DNA of 64,000 bases from Favolaschia claudopus. Its lineage: Eukaryota; Basidiomycota; Agaricomycetes; Agaricales; Mycenaceae. A program made the translations under genes and the position numbers. The stretch spans positions 744,001-808,000 of the forward strand of contig JAWWNJ010000053.1 in NCBI GenBank assembly GCA_037176885.1. Reading direction: 5' to 3'. Under the pieces are notes generated by a model that saw only the letters and a list, made by a program, of their open reading frames with translations, ran no database searches and had not been told where the DNA came from. Positions 1 through 11,095 of this stretch are shown here, in pieces. Positions within the stretch are counted from its first letter, which is position 1. Each line of letters begins with the position of its first letter.

Positions 1-79
1 GACTCCAGCGTTGGGCAGATCTACCTTCCGGGCTCAGTACATGACGAGAAGAATGAATCGACAGCACACCTTGAATACC

Positions 80-122
80 AGGATCTCTCTCTCTCTCTCC
101 CTCCCTCTCTCTCTCTCTCTCT
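80..122. repeat. CT microsatellite
   Basis: Nearly pure CT dinucleotide run with a few CC interruptions. Nothing around it suggests a gene. Confidence 0.85.
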
Positions 123-414
123 TGGTTCTCTGTGTGGTCTCTGTGGCATCAAAATGTGCCAAGAGCCGTTAACGTTGATAGATGAATCTGAGATACAGTG
201 CAATAGGGGCAATTAACTTCCCTTGGTTGACTACAACAAGACCAGCCGAGGAACGCTGGTATGGCGGTCACTTTGCACTTTTAATAAAGCCAGGGTTCAT
301 TTGGGATTTTGTATATAGAACTGCGGAAAGTACTTTGAAAATCAATACCTAGATTTAAAATTTCGGCAGGGGGTTTTAAAATTTCGAGGGTAAGTTTAGT
401 GCTCATCGACGATA

Positions 415-629
415 TTAGAGGGTATGCGATGAGCCATTGGAGCCATTGAATGGCTAACGATTTCCCGATCGGGAAACTTTGATGGCCCAAACAATGATGT
501 CGAGTTACACAAGAGCTGCCTAGAATGAAGTTTGGATGCTGAGACCGGGGCTAGCCTTGGGCAATGCGCCAGAATTGTGACTTTTGTGTAGCCATTAGCC
601 ATCCAATGGCTGCATCGCAAACTCGCTAT
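415..629. mobile_element. Small inverted-repeat element, family U
   Basis: The left end starts TTAGAGGGTATGCGATGAGC and the right end is its imperfect reverse complement, ending GCATCGCAAACTCGCTA. About 215 bp with no coding capacity. A second, single-ended copy of the left part lies at 43731-43800. The tips resemble family T (TAGAGAGTTTGCGGTGAGCC), so both may be non-autonomous members of one hAT-like group. No target-site duplication is obvious. The element supplies the last few codons and the stop of the ORF at 595-1523, so it probably truncated that gene. Confidence 0.6.
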
Positions 630-1523
630 TATCCGTAATCTCCTTCGCAGCCCTCGCCTTGATCACAAACTCCTGCGGCGGGTGGGACTCTGATAATGCT
701 CCCCTCACCATAGCTGCTTGGGTTTTCCTTCCTCCTGCTCGACGATTTCCCTCAGCGCGCTTGACGGCTGCGATTCGTACACCGCGACGGAACGCGTCCA
801 TATTAACAGACTCGTCGTCCTCGTCATCCTCAGATGATTCTTCATTGTCTGCATCATCCCCTGGCCCCAAATCTCGCTCTCCCTCCTCCTCCTCGTCGTC
901 GTCATCGTCTTCATAACCGAGGATTTCGTACGCTTTTGCTCCGGGAACGTCGTACTCGCGGAGAAGAGCAGCATCATTCACCTGCCCAACCGTATCAGAT
1001 TCTTGCTCCGGGCGAATAACGATCAGCGGCGAATGAGTATCTGCGTCTGGCCGAACGATACGAGTTTACGGGAAGAGCGATGGAAGAAGCGGCGCGGCAC
1101 CACGAGGCTCGGAGACGTTTTGTTCTGCGGAGAGAGAGAAGGCACACGTTGTCTACCAAGGGTACCAGAACCGGAGCCAGAGCCGCCGAAAACATCAGTC
1201 GTAGTGACGGTATTGAATTGCGGCAGTTCAGGCAAGACTGGGGTGGAGGGACGCGTCGGAATTGGTCGTGAAATGGGTGTTGTGAGCTCCTTCTGTTTGC
1301 CCTTGCTGCGTGCTGAGAAGGATGATTCGGGGCGCGAGGGAACAACCTGCATAAGGGGAGCGCCTCCACGGAGCTCCCCGCGCGCATTCGAGGGGGCATG
1401 AGGAGGCGATCCGGTCGGGGGAGGAAGGTGGAAGGATCGTCCTTGCGGGATGAGAACAGAAGCGAGGACGTCATGTGCGTCGGTTGCACGGCGGAGAGGA
1501 GGGTCGTTATTTGTTTGCTGCAT
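595..1523 (-). CDS. Unidentified acidic, Ser/Pro-rich protein, truncated
   Basis: Two overlapping minus-strand reading frames look like parts of one gene. The upstream part (1523-1023, 166 aa) is rich in Ser, Pro, Arg and Gly. The downstream part (open from about 1059 to 595) has an acidic stretch of Asp/Glu near position 900, then a basic segment with AVKRAEGNRRAGGRKTQ and a conserved-looking tail SESHPPQEFVIKARAAKE. Joining them needs a frame change between about 1150 and 1040: an intron (a pyrimidine tract ending CTCTCTCTCCGCAG lies near 1140 but would give a very short intron) or an indel. The family was not recognised; similar tails seem to occur in transposon-associated proteins of basidiomycetes, which is an impression only. 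The C-terminus runs into element U. Confidence 0.4.
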
Positions 1524-3257
1524 TGTAGAGGACCCGGTGGCGCTACTCGAACGTGGTGTGAACCTGAACCGAGAAGATTAGACGCTTAGGAAGTAAACAT
1601 TGAGGAATTAAGCACGCACCAATGCTTCACCAACTCTGAACGAAGCTCAAGATTAGCATTTTTTGGGACTCTGATTTTGAGCGCGCGACACGCGTCTAGC
1701 AGTGGGTTTTTGCGTGATACATGCGTCCTATTCAGCGAGAGCCGGATGAGCTATTGGAAGTACGAATATCAGGTCGACTCACAATCTCGATCCATACTGT
1801 TTCCGCGACTCGCCCGCTTGAAGCCGTGGCGCGTAGTTGGATGCTGCCCATAAGTCGATATCTGCCTTGGAGAACGAGCGCGTTTTTTGTCCTTGTGAGC
1901 GAGAACCAAGAGTTACGAGACGAGTTTGCTCTATTAGTCGTAGCCTCGTGTACGCTTCCTGGGAGACTTCGGAGACACGGATCAATATGAGCGTTGGCGC
2001 CGTCACCCCCAGTCAAAAGTCGGTTGGATCGATTGAGATGTTTTGGGATGGGATACCGAGAGCTGTGGGGAAGATGGAATAGTTTGAGATTGTTCGTTGC
2101 TGATTAGAAAACCATCTCGTCTTATTACGGTCAACCACGTACAATCGGTGCTCCACCAGCGACAAAAATACCACTCAACCAGTCCGCAGTCCGACCACTG
2201 GCAGCACGTGGAGCTGATGAATGTTGCCACGTCCGTTGCCACAACCTCTCTTCCTTCCTCCCACCATCTTCTCCCCTCCCCAGACTATGGACTCCTTCTC
2301 CCAAGCCTTTTTGTGCCTCGAGTTCTCCAGCTTGCGCGCAGGCTAGCGTCCAACGTCGTAAGATGACAAGCAACGTGAGCTCACAATGATGGTGCGGCGG
2401 CGCTCGATCCCGTCTCTTGTGCCGACATCCCTCTATCCAGCCCTCGAACCACCCTCAATTCACCCTCTACGCCCTCGCAAAATCTCTCCTCGTGCCTCTT
2501 CCCGTGCCGCCGCCGCCCAACTCAGCCCCCGCGCTGCCGCCTTGCCCATACTGTCTCGAGGCTCCGCTCTGTAGGAGACCCTGCCACACGGTTTGGCGCG
2601 CTGAACTCTGTGTTTTAGATGCCTCCTTTGTCTCGTAGTTTGACAGTGAAAAGGTCGGAACAAGCTATTCCTGACGGTGTGTATTTTCTTTATTTTGAAT
2701 CTTGTCCTGTTGTTGACATGTGCAACTGTAGACGAATGACAAGTATGCAAGCAGCGTCGTACATGTTTCCTTTGTCCTCGTACCTATCATTACTCATTAA
2801 TTAATGCAGAGAAAAAGCAGAGCGGAGAAGATTCTCAACTGCGCGTCCTCAGAGACGTGATTCCTTGCCGACACTCTGCTGCGTTCTTTGGATCTTCTGT
2901 GGGGGTGGAGGTGGGGAACGGTGGGAGTATGGGTACGGTGTACGGATTGGAATATTAGCGGCTCTATCGTGCCTGTATCGACGAGGTGTATATTAAATAC
3001 GATTGATTCATTTGATTTCAAGATATAAACCATCTCAGAGTATTCCAGTGCATATCCTGAATGCCGCAATGCCTCTCACTAGTTTGTGTGACGAATCGAG
3101 ATGGTTTGTGAAAATGCTCAAACTATCACCATGGAACTCGAACCATTTCAAAAAGTCTGCCACTTTTCCAGATGGTTTGAGCATGGATGAGATAGTTTGA
3201 AGATTTCGCATTTTATCTCATTTCATCTCACCTAATCCCGTGGACTTTTGACTGGGC
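1524..3257. other. No gene recognised
   Basis: Short ORFs only. A Pro/Ala-rich stretch at about 2417-2640 is low complexity and unconvincing. Some CT-rich tracts near 2230-2300 would suit a fungal promoter, but no supported start follows. Confidence 0.5.
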
Positions 3258-3515
3258 GTCACCCGTCACCCTGGTCGAAATTGTTCGAGGATTGACAAAG
3301 TGGCGGGCCCAGATGAGAATTGATGTGAGGCAGGTGAGTTTGATGTGATGCAGATGAGACAAAGTGAGGCAGATCAGCGTAAAATGAGGCAGATGTACGT
3401 CAAAGTAGATCATCAATCAATACCATATATGGACTGCCGAAGGCCCATCAATTACCGCCGTCGAGGGAGTTAGGGCAAGCGCAAAATTCAGATTTGAGTG
3501 CAGGACGAGCTGGTT

Positions 3516-3580
3516 AGAGGTTAGGGTGGTTAGGGTGGTTTAGGGTTAAGGTTTGGGTTAGGGTTTGGTTAAGGTTAGGC
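3516..3580 (+). repeat. Telomere-like TTAGGG tract, left arm
   Basis: Degenerate TTAGGG units (GGTTAGGGTGGTTAGGGTGG, then TTTAGGG, TTAAGG and GTTAGGG variants) over about 65 bp. TTAGGG is the usual fungal telomere repeat. Here it lies inside an inverted-repeat arm, so it travels with the element and does not mark a chromosome end. Confidence 0.7.
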
Positions 3581-3755
3581 CAAGGTATATTTTTTTTGGT
3601 TGAAGTCGGGACTCTGATGATCAATCTGCCTCTGTTGATGGAGAATTGCCAGAAATTTCCCCTCAAACAAGGCAGATTGCCTAAAATGTGTTGTATGTAA
3701 CAAAATCTCAGGAATCCATCCTATCCTATCAGGCCGCTAGCCCCATTGAAGGCTA

Positions 3756-4224
3756 TGTCTCCGTTGCGATATTTCGCAACAGCACGAGCCGATGGGTGGA
3801 TAGGGGAGTCAAACTCCATCTGGTTCATGAGTGCATTGAACTGTTATTGGATTGCGAAGTGGGTGTCGTTGGCGAACGCCTTGTGGAGGCGATCTTTCGG
3901 GGGGGTCAATATGAGATCACGTGATGTGTCACGGGTGACGTGGGAAGGGGCGAGTGACGTGGCGGGTGTGGCGGCGACAGAAGCATAGGATTTGTCTGGG
4001 GTGCTGGTGGATGCAGGAGTGGTTTGGGTGGTCAAAGTGGGTAGGGATTTCAGTTTCGTCATAATGGTGTCCAGTTTTGTGGTCAGGGAGTCGATGCGGG
4101 TGGTATTTGAGTTGGCAGCAGGCTGCTGTACAAGTGCGGCGGCAAGCGCTCGAATGGTATTCCAGTCGGCAAGAGGAACGGTGCAGGATTTAGCATTGGT
4201 AGTTTTGGGAAGTTTAACAGCGTA
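3756..4224 (-). pseudogene. LINE ORF1 fragment (Gag-like)
   Basis: Minus-strand frame containing LPKTTNAKSCTVPLADWNTI, a Ser/Thr/Pro linker and DKSYASVAATPATS. A SYASVAA-type motif after a low-complexity linker is typical of the N-terminal half of ORF1 proteins of fungal non-LTR retrotransposons. It has no complete start or stop context and no ORF2 nearby. It sits in the core of the 431-bp-arm element, so it was either captured by that element or is a relic between two repeat copies. Confidence 0.6.
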
Positions 4225-4700
4225 GATTATTTTGTGAAGATTCTGGATGGGGTAGCGCTGGGAAGCGCCCTGGGTGCAGATGGTGGTACCGGATCAAGAG
4301 GCATCTTACCTGTGTTTTGCTTTGGATCGTCTCTTCCCTCTCCCCTTGAACCTGAAGGCTTCCGACATAGAGACCATGGCCGTATCACCATTTGACGCGT
4401 AAAAAACGCGGCGGAGAGGGGCGAGGAAGGTGGGAAGTAAGCGTCTCGCAGTTGTTTGTTCTTGTTTCTAGTGCCTTGATCAGCCTGATTTTTATTGGGG
4501 GAGCTTGCTCCCCCCTTTTGTCTGAGGATCCCGAGAGGTGTATGGCTGTTTATACTGTACCAATCCGATCGGTTGTTCACGTTATGGGTGACGCGACCCT
4601 GTGAACTGAACAATTTGAGGATATACAGGGATATACAAGCTGGGGCACTTCCTTTTATAGCACAAGTGAGGCACATTCATCCATTTTAGGCAATCTGCCT

Positions 4701-5227
4701 TAGGGTGCTGTTTATAATTCCCAGAGCCATTATAAACGCTTTTTTAATTTTCGTCTGGCAACTGTGTGTTTATAAACCGGTTTGAAAACAGGGCCCCCAA
4801 ATTTGCCTGAAGTACGGATTTTTTGCAGCGTAAAAACCAAATTTTCGCCCCTGGCCCCTTCCACCTCCTTATCCACACCGAAATAGTTGCTTGGCAGTCC
4901 CTTTCACTTCCCCAGATGCGAGTTAACCACGAAGCCAATTGATTCCAAGTCATTACCACACGGTGATTGCCATGCCGGAGGCTCGGATCGACGGCTTGTC
5001 TACGGCTTGCGAGCCTCAGCAAGTCAAATAGATTCTGGGCCATTTTACCTCTTTCTTGAACCGAAATTTACCCTCTTACAACGCAGGTAGGATGTACCAT
5101 TCCCCCACTCCGGACACAGCCACACCGAGTTATAAACCGGGGGTTTTCGCCAGAGCATTTAAAAAACCGGTTTATAAACCGGTGTTTAAAACAATGTTTA
5201 TTAACCGAAATAATAAACAGCACCCTA
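4701..5227. mobile_element. Non-autonomous hAT element
   Basis: Terminal inverted repeats TAGGGTGCTGTTTAT at both ends, flanked by a perfect 8-bp direct repeat ATCTGCCT (4693-4700 and 5228-5235). TAGGG tips with an 8-bp duplication are diagnostic of hAT transposons. No transposase remains. Internal GGTTTATAAACCGG motifs recur near both ends and could be subterminal binding sites. It sits in the right arm of the larger element; the left arm shows the uninterrupted site, so this insertion is younger than the arms. Confidence 0.9.
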
Positions 5228-5328
5228 ATCTGCCTTGTTTGAGGGGAAATTTCTGGCAATTCTCCATCAACAGAGGCAGATTGATCATCAGAGTCCCGAC
5301 TTCAACCAAAAAAAATATACCTTGGCCT

Positions 5329-5393
5329 AACCTTAACCAAACCCTAACCCAAACCTTAACCCTAAACCACCCTAACCACCCTAACCTCTAACC
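5329..5393 (-). repeat. Telomere-like CCCTAA tract, right arm
   Basis: Mirror copy of the tract at 3516-3580 (CCCTAACC units) in the right arm of the same element. Confidence 0.7.
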
Positions 5394-5648
5394 AGCTCGT
5401 CCTGCACTCAAATCTGAATTTTGCGCTTGCCCTAACTCCCTCGACGGCGGTAATTGATGGGCCTTCGGCAGTCCATATATGGTATTGATTGATGATCTAC
5501 TTTGACGTACATCTGCCTCATTTTACGCTGATCTGCCTCACTTTGTCTCATCTGCATCACATCAAACTCACCTGCCTCACATCAATTCTCATCTGGGCCC
5601 GCCACTTTGTCAATCCTCGAACAATTTCGACCAGGGTGACGGGTGACG

Positions 5649-6668
5649 GCCAATTTTTGGGCCTAAAAAAGGCAAAAATATCAAAAATCTCCGCGGCCGG
5701 CAGATGCCGGCCCTTGCCGAACTGCCATATATGGCAATTTTAGTGTGATTGCCGTGTTGTGAACAACTTGTCTGAAAAATTTCGAGGGCTTTAATTCGCC
5801 GGAAATACTTAGCCTCAGATTGCCGAGGGTTTCATCATCGGCTTTAATCGGTTCGAAATGACCGGAAATGCACAACGTGTCAGTCACGTGGTGCGCTCCA
5901 TCGTTGGGTCAATAGCGTTTAGTGCTTGCCTCAAGCTTGCCTCAAACCGCATTGTGCAATAATGACAGGAAAACGGCGGGCACGTAAGGAAAATGCTATA
6001 CTGTACCATTTCGACCAATTTTTCAGGTCACAGGTCACAGCCGGTTTCATTTGATGTGTGCAAAAATCGCCTTAATTCAAAACAAAATTTTCCGGGCATC
6101 TCGGACTGAGAAATTACATAAGTTTGATGAATCTTTGGTCGAAATGGTACAGTATCTGAGCTCGGTACGTGGTTAGCTGGACTTTGACGTTGACCTCTCC
6201 TTCACTCAAACCAGGCTCGGCGTTACACCCCCCAAGAATCTTGGGCCAAAGAGATGTGAATGTGACGGTCGGGACTCCCGAGTTGGTGGAGACATCCGTG
6301 CAGTGGCCGCAGGGCACGAACAAGAAAATCTTACGGTGAGCAGAAATGATGAATGCGCATACCTCATTCCTGACTCCATCGTGCTTGCAGCGCCCCCTCC
6401 AGTTCCCTGCAAACCCTCGCATCGGCGCTTGAGAAATTACACACCTCAAAACAGGCCGTACAAACTACACGAGCCCCTGTTGGCGTGGACCTTCTTGGTG
6501 CCTCATTGGACGTCTCTGCGTTGACCATCGCACCGGAAGATGTCGCGGATTTGACCACCGTCCCAACTGGTCGTGTCGCTCTTGTGGCAAACACGCTGGC
6601 CTTGACGGTGACTTCCGAACCCAAGCAGATTACGGTGTTAAGGAGGAGTTCTAGACCCGCTTGCAAGC
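5649..6668. other. No gene recognised; short inverted repeat
   Basis: Holds a near-perfect inverted repeat of about 20 bp (ATACTGTACCATTTCGACCA at 5998-6018, reverse complement at about 6135-6155). It may be the tips of a 160-bp foldback, but no duplication is evident. ORFs of about 100 aa at 6114-6449 and 6364-6666 (minus) have no recognisable motifs. Confidence 0.45.
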
Positions 6669-6690
6669 TACGGTAGGCGGGATGGTCGAG

Positions 6691-7462
6691 GAGTATATAC
6701 TAGAAACGAAAACGAAAACGACTATATATAGAATAGCCGATAGAAAAACGACTATATATAGAATAGCCGATAGATGGCCGGTGGTGCCCGTCGGCAGCAG
6801 GTTCAGAAACGAAAATGAAGCAGTCGGCACGGAACAAGTCAAGGTCGGCTCTATGACGCCAAGGGTCACGGTCACGTACATGCTCATGTTGGTCCCGTTC
6901 CGATGCTCGGCTACTACTTAAAAATAACCGAAATTGCGTTTTTTCCCTCCGCAAATTGAGATGCTCGTGCAACTTAGCTACTGCCGGCAGCCAACACAAA
7001 TTAACAGATAAATATAAAATAATAATATTTGTTTACTTTATGTAGTCCATTCTTGTTTCCTATTTACATACCTTTAGTGTTTGTCTATAAGTATCATGTT
7101 TGCCACGAATCTCACACTTGGGTATCGTAAAAATTTCTATTTTATGATTTTGAAGTGGAGTGATCTTCACTCTTCAATTAAGTGCTAAGTAAGACACGCC
7201 GTGTGCGTGACCTGGTACAGCCACTCGGACGCGTTCGGCAAGCGGCCGATGACACAATAGACCACGTACATTGATATATAATATAATATTTAATTTTAAT
7301 TATTATTATATACAGTGACTGTGACATCAATCCAATCCTCTCGGCTTCTTTGCCCGGTCATTTTCGTTTCTGAATGCTGGCAATTGATGGACTTGATGGC
7401 CTGGAAGGCCGCCTGATCATTATCAGCTAGCCGCGTTTTCGTTTTCGATTTTCGTTCATACC
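6691..7462. mobile_element. Mutator-like MITE, copy 1
   Basis: Flanked by a perfect 10-bp direct repeat GATGGTCGAG (6681-6690 and 7463-7472). Tips GAGTATATACTAGAAACG and, reversed, GGTATGAACGAAAATCG share the repeated motif GAAAACGAAAACG. A 9-11 bp duplication points to the Mutator superfamily. It is non-coding and AT-rich in the middle. Near the left tip a 30-bp unit (CGACTATATATAGAATAGCC plus GATAGAAAAA) is present twice in tandem. Copy 2, in reverse orientation, is at 51441-54325. Confidence 0.8.
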
Positions 7463-7759
7463 GATGGTCGAGGTTGGTTTTGACATTTTGACATCCGAGT
7501 TCCGAAGAAGTCCGAAGTGTTGTAACCTCCGGGAAGGCAGCCTGGGAGGACCTTAACAGACCTTAATACACCTTATAAGGTCACCCCTCGAACCTTGTTA
7601 GGCCTTATAAGGCCATTAGGTGCTCCAAGGCCTTACCAGGCTTTTTCAATTTTTCCGACATTGGAAGTATGCTCGACTTTTGAGAAGCCAGGAAGCTCTC
7701 CGATCTCCGACCGCAGAGGTGCAAACGAATTAGTGGTAAGTTGGGCTGGTGCATGGTTA

Positions 7760-8140
7760 CTAATATACGCGTTTGTTGAAATCGCCATGCCATAGCATAG
7801 GGTGTTCAGGTGGATTCAGAAAGAGATGGCGTGAAAGTTCGTCGTAGTGTTCATTAGTTCCTGGCTCGTTGTATATTGAGCAGATTTGCAGGGAGACTTG
7901 CGGGAATTTGAAGATAAGAGAGGTGACATTGCGACTGTCAACCTTGGCCTGTCGATAAGAGTCAGATTTAATGTTTTTGTTGACCAAGATTAGAGAGCGT
8001 GGTCGTCCGGTTCCTCTTGCGTAGAAGGAAACCCAGGATGGGGTGGCCATGGTGAATCTGTGCCCAGAATAAATAAAGGGTTCAGTAATACATATAATAT
8101 CATAATCGGCTGGATCTGTGGTGTTGATTAGTGCGCTCAT
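7760..8140 (-). pseudogene. LINE endonuclease fragment, copy 1
   Basis: 127 aa, N-terminal part of an apurinic-type (EEP) endonuclease domain as found at the start of LINE ORF2: ICITEPFIYS carries the catalytic Glu, then ILVNKNI, a repeat of beta-strand motifs, and MLWHGDFN matching the conserved GDFN box. It stops right after that box. Reverse transcriptase is absent. The same stretch, apparently unchanged, lies inverted at 20549-21291. Confidence 0.75.
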
Positions 8141-8206
8141 AACCGTGCGAGATCGTCTGCAGTTCTGGTGTAAAGTTCGTAAAGGGGTTAACGGTGATTC
8201 TGTCCC

Positions 8207-8635
8207 CTGATACGCACAAACTGCAGATAGCCAACACTGATCTCAAGTGGTCTCAAGGGAAAGCACCAGGAGAAGGTAAAAGCTCGGGAACGATGGTAGA
8301 CCGTAGGTTGGGCCCACGTCGTCGGATGAAGGAAATACAGTAGACTGGGTCGGAAATGGGAGTGAATTAATAGGGACATAAGCTCATGTGAGATTGGGGT
8401 ACGACATCAGAAAAGAATCCTGAGATGAGTTGCACAGAGAATTGGGAGGTCAGAGATGTGTCGGGCAATGCGACGCATCCGGAGGAGTGAGTCCTCTAGC
8501 TAACACAATGAGGAATTTCATGAACAGATATAGCATTAAGTAGAGCGCCATCTGACGCCGAGAGATCTTAAATACATATATGTATTTGAGTCGGAATTAT
8601 TGCTTCCAGGTACTGCGTAAATGCAGATAATAATT
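8207..8635. other. No gene recognised
   Basis: Linker between family Q and the tandem array; no recognisable coding or repeat structure. Confidence 0.4.
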
Positions 8636-8842
8636 CGTAGGCGCAAAGCGCTGGATATGAGCGAATGCAACGTAAATGAGAATTCGCAGGCGCTTATAAG
8701 CGCTGGACGGTAGCGGAAGCTGCCTCGTACAGGCAAATGTAATCGTAGGCGCTCGGGCGCTGGACAGATGCGGATGTAACGCACAACGTAACTCGTAGAC
8801 GCACATAGGGCGCTGGACAGTAGCGGATGTAACGCACTTGAC
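8636..8842. repeat. Degenerate tandem array of 50-60 bp units
   Basis: Four imperfect units, each containing GCGCTGGA, a TAGCGGA or GAGCGAA step, then a TGTAACG-like step. Unit starts lie at about 8640, 8690, 8749 and 8798. Function unknown. Confidence 0.65.
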
Positions 8843-9212
8843 CCGGGGATGTAAAAATCACAGAAGGGAAAGTAATCCGCCCATCATACTCCATACCAGT
8901 CTGGCACTTTTCAGGGACTGACTGATAGTCATATATTGAAAGGAACGTACGGAGCATCAAAAAGTCAACAGTACACTCCTCACCACATTGCTGACGGAAT
9001 GCAGTCAGCCACTAGTACTGCCAGCTACCGGGGCTCCTGATGGCGCGGGACTGCCGAGGATACAGCGCGGCCGTAGTTCAGCAAACGCATCCATAAACTA
9101 GTGAGTAAACTCCAAGTTGACTCCAAGCCAGTTGCGTCGAAAGCCAAAAAAAAATCGATTAGACATGTACATTCTTTTTGCCGACTTACTGTATCTGATT
9201 CTTGCATGTTAT

Positions 9213-9666
9213 TAGAGAGTTTGCGGTGAGCCACCAGAAGCCACCTGGCGGCTCTAATGGCATGCGGATTGGAGCGGCTATGCTGTCTGGCGGCTCGTTT
9301 GGCGGCTGGTAAGACTGGTTCAAATTTGGTTTTGCGAGTCTATTCTTAGTACTTAGTCATCTATATCTTGAGCCATACACACACGAAGAAAATTGGACCC
9401 GAAAATCTGACGCTATCTCGCATTCGAGCCGAAGACTTCGGTTGATGCTGGAAATTGCTTCAATTCAAAACAATTATGCACGTTTGGACAACGAACTCTC
9501 ATTGGCTGAAGGTATAGTCAAGTATGCAAGGTACACAACCACTACCCAACCGCTAAGGATCGCGCGCGACGAGCCGCTGAACGAGCCGCCACATGACGTA
9601 GCCGCTCCAATCCGCATGCCGTTAGAGCCGCCAGGTGGCTTCTGGCGGCTCACCGCAAACTCTCTA
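9213..9666. mobile_element. Family T element, copy 1
   Basis: About 454 bp with long inverted ends: TAGAGAGTTTGCGGTGAGCC at the left, exact reverse at the right, and similarity for about 100 bp inward (GGCATGCGGATTGGAGCGGC). No transposase and no clean direct repeat at the flanks. Other copies: around 19427-19750 and, interrupted, 51409-54403. Confidence 0.75.
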
Positions 9667-10133
9667 TTGCCTTTCAGACGGAGAATACGGTTCTTCTGGA
9701 GCATCTCTGTGACCAAATACAGCCATTTCGAGAAAAAAAATGCGGGTTTTGATTGATTTTCGTTTTTGAAATCTGCTTATCTGTGTTTGGTCTCGCGTCC
9801 TCGCCTCCACCCTTGCCGAATCAGCTCTTCGTCTCTTTCAGCGCATTCTCTTGCCAGAGAGTGAGTTGGTGAGGCTCCCTGAACCTTTGTGAATACATCA
9901 GAGCTCCCTTCAACAGGGCTCAAATGCGTGCTTGAGCCCACTTGTTTACATCGACAAGCTCACGGCAGTTGTGGAGGCTTGTAAAGCCGCACGGTACAGT
10001 TCTCGTCACCACTTCCCAACTACCGCTTTTGGTGGTGATTGATGGCAGCAATGAAAACCTTTCTCGGGCCGGGCAAATACCCTGATTTTCTCGAAAAGTG
10101 TGCCAAACGACTTGTATTGATTGTAGCTATCTA

Positions 10134-10259
10134 CAGTGGCGGCGGCATCTGATGCCACCCCTAAAAATAGAACAGCCCATTTCCGGAATTTTTGATGCAA
10201 ATAGAGTCGATTGGGGTCACATCATTTTTTGGGGGTGGCATCAGATGGCGCCGCCACTG
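10134..10259. mobile_element. 126-bp TA-flanked MITE
   Basis: Tips CAGTGGCGGCGGCATCTGAT and reverse, both flanked by TA (10132-10133, 10260-10261), with CAGTGGCGGC/GCCGCCACTG at the very ends. This is the Tc1/mariner pattern. The right-hand TA is also the first TA of the neighbouring Z1 element. Confidence 0.85.
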
Positions 10260-10261
10260 TA

Positions 10262-11093
10262 TGGTGCGCACCACCAAATAGGTCTCATCAATGATGCCAT
10301 CATTGATGTCTCAAATCGCCCAGGAACAGAAAATAAAACTTAATATAACATTAGCACTTACCTAAGTATGACTTTCGGTCAGTGTCCGAATTTGTGACTA
10401 CCCAATATGGGTAGGTTCCGTAAGCACACGTGAGTGATTGATTGATCGCATCAGTGATGTCTCAAATCCATGCCGTGAAAAATATATTTATTGTGAGTTT
10501 TGAGCGGATGAGAAATTCCTCTATGGTGCGCTCGGCCTAAACACCACCAAATAGGTTCCATCATTGATGGGATCATTGATGTCTCAAATCGACCGAAGGA
10601 AAAAATTTAAATTTAAATTGTATTTTTTGCTGCACAATTGGGGCCAGGCAGAGTTAAAACATATGTACCAGGAAACCTCAATTGGTGTAGCAGCGAGGTC
10701 ACAGAGGTCTCTGAGAGCATATAAAATGAGGGAGTAGATCAGTGGTGACCTAAATTAGGCATGTTCCGTAAGCTCACATGACTGATTGATTGATTGCATC
10801 ACTGATGTCTCAAATAGGCCCCGCGGAAAAAGTATTTATTGTGAGTTTTGAGCGGATGAAGAATCCCTCTTGAGGGATTGTACTACTATCTAATCGGAGT
10901 GTTTTGGCCAGAGGATCAGTCGTGGGAAGGTTTTGATCAGGTGGAATAAATTTCGTTCTTGTTTGGTGGTGTTTAGGCCGAGCGCACCATAGAGGGTTTA
11001 GTCTACTATCTAATCGGAGTGTTTTGACCAGAGGAGCAAGCGTGGGAAGGCTCTGATCTGGTGTAATGTATTCTGTTCCTGTTTGGTGGTGTT
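10262..11093. mobile_element. Family Z element Z1, carrying Z2
   Basis: Begins TGGTGCGCACCACCAAATAG after TA. Compared with Z2 and Z3 it lacks the 14 bases TCGGCCTAAACACC near the tip. It contains the Z2 insertion, after which the interrupted Z body resumes (CTACTATCTAATCGGAGTG). Its right end is cut by element Y at TA 11094-11095. Repeated ATCATTGATGTCTCAAAT motifs are typical of the family. Confidence 0.65.
10524..10989. mobile_element. Family Z element Z2, nested in Z1
   Basis: Tips TGGTGCGCTCGGCCTAAACA and exact reverse, flanked by TA on both sides (10522-10523, 10990-10991). About 466 bp, non-coding. Insertion of one family member into another at a TA. Confidence 0.8.
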
Positions 11094-11095
11094 TA

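Larger units (their letters stand above)
3258..5648. mobile_element. 2.4 kb element with 431-bp inverted arms
   Basis: Left arm 3258-3688 is matched in reverse by right arm 4684-5648 once a 527-bp hAT insertion plus its 8-bp duplication are ignored, leaving about 430 bp on each side. The outer tips read CGTCACCCGTCACCC. Both arms contain a TTAGGG-like tract. The 1 kb core (3689-4683) carries a minus-strand LINE ORF1 fragment and no transposase. No clear target-site duplication flanks the tips. It may be a non-autonomous foldback transposon or two head-to-head copies of one repeat. Confidence 0.75.
6671..8206 (+). mobile_element. Family Q element, copy 1, interrupted
   Basis: The left tip TACGGTAGGCGGGATGGTCG at 6669-6688 matches the tips of the TA-flanked element 19196-20272 and the end of the inverted copy at 20549-21291. 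The body resumes at 7463 after the Mutator-like insertion and runs through the LINE endonuclease fragment to about 8206, where similarity to copy 2 stops. No opposite tip was found, so the full length is unknown. Confidence 0.55.

Noticed and set aside
1003..1401. 132 aa plus-strand ORF
   Set aside because: Opposite-strand shadow of the acidic/Ser-rich minus-strand gene.
3516..3580. True chromosome end
   Set aside because: The TTAGGG tract is degenerate, short and mirrored within an element's arms, with kilobases of sequence on both sides.
8636..8842. CRISPR array
   Set aside because: Units are contiguous and degenerate with no unique spacers, and the DNA is eukaryotic.
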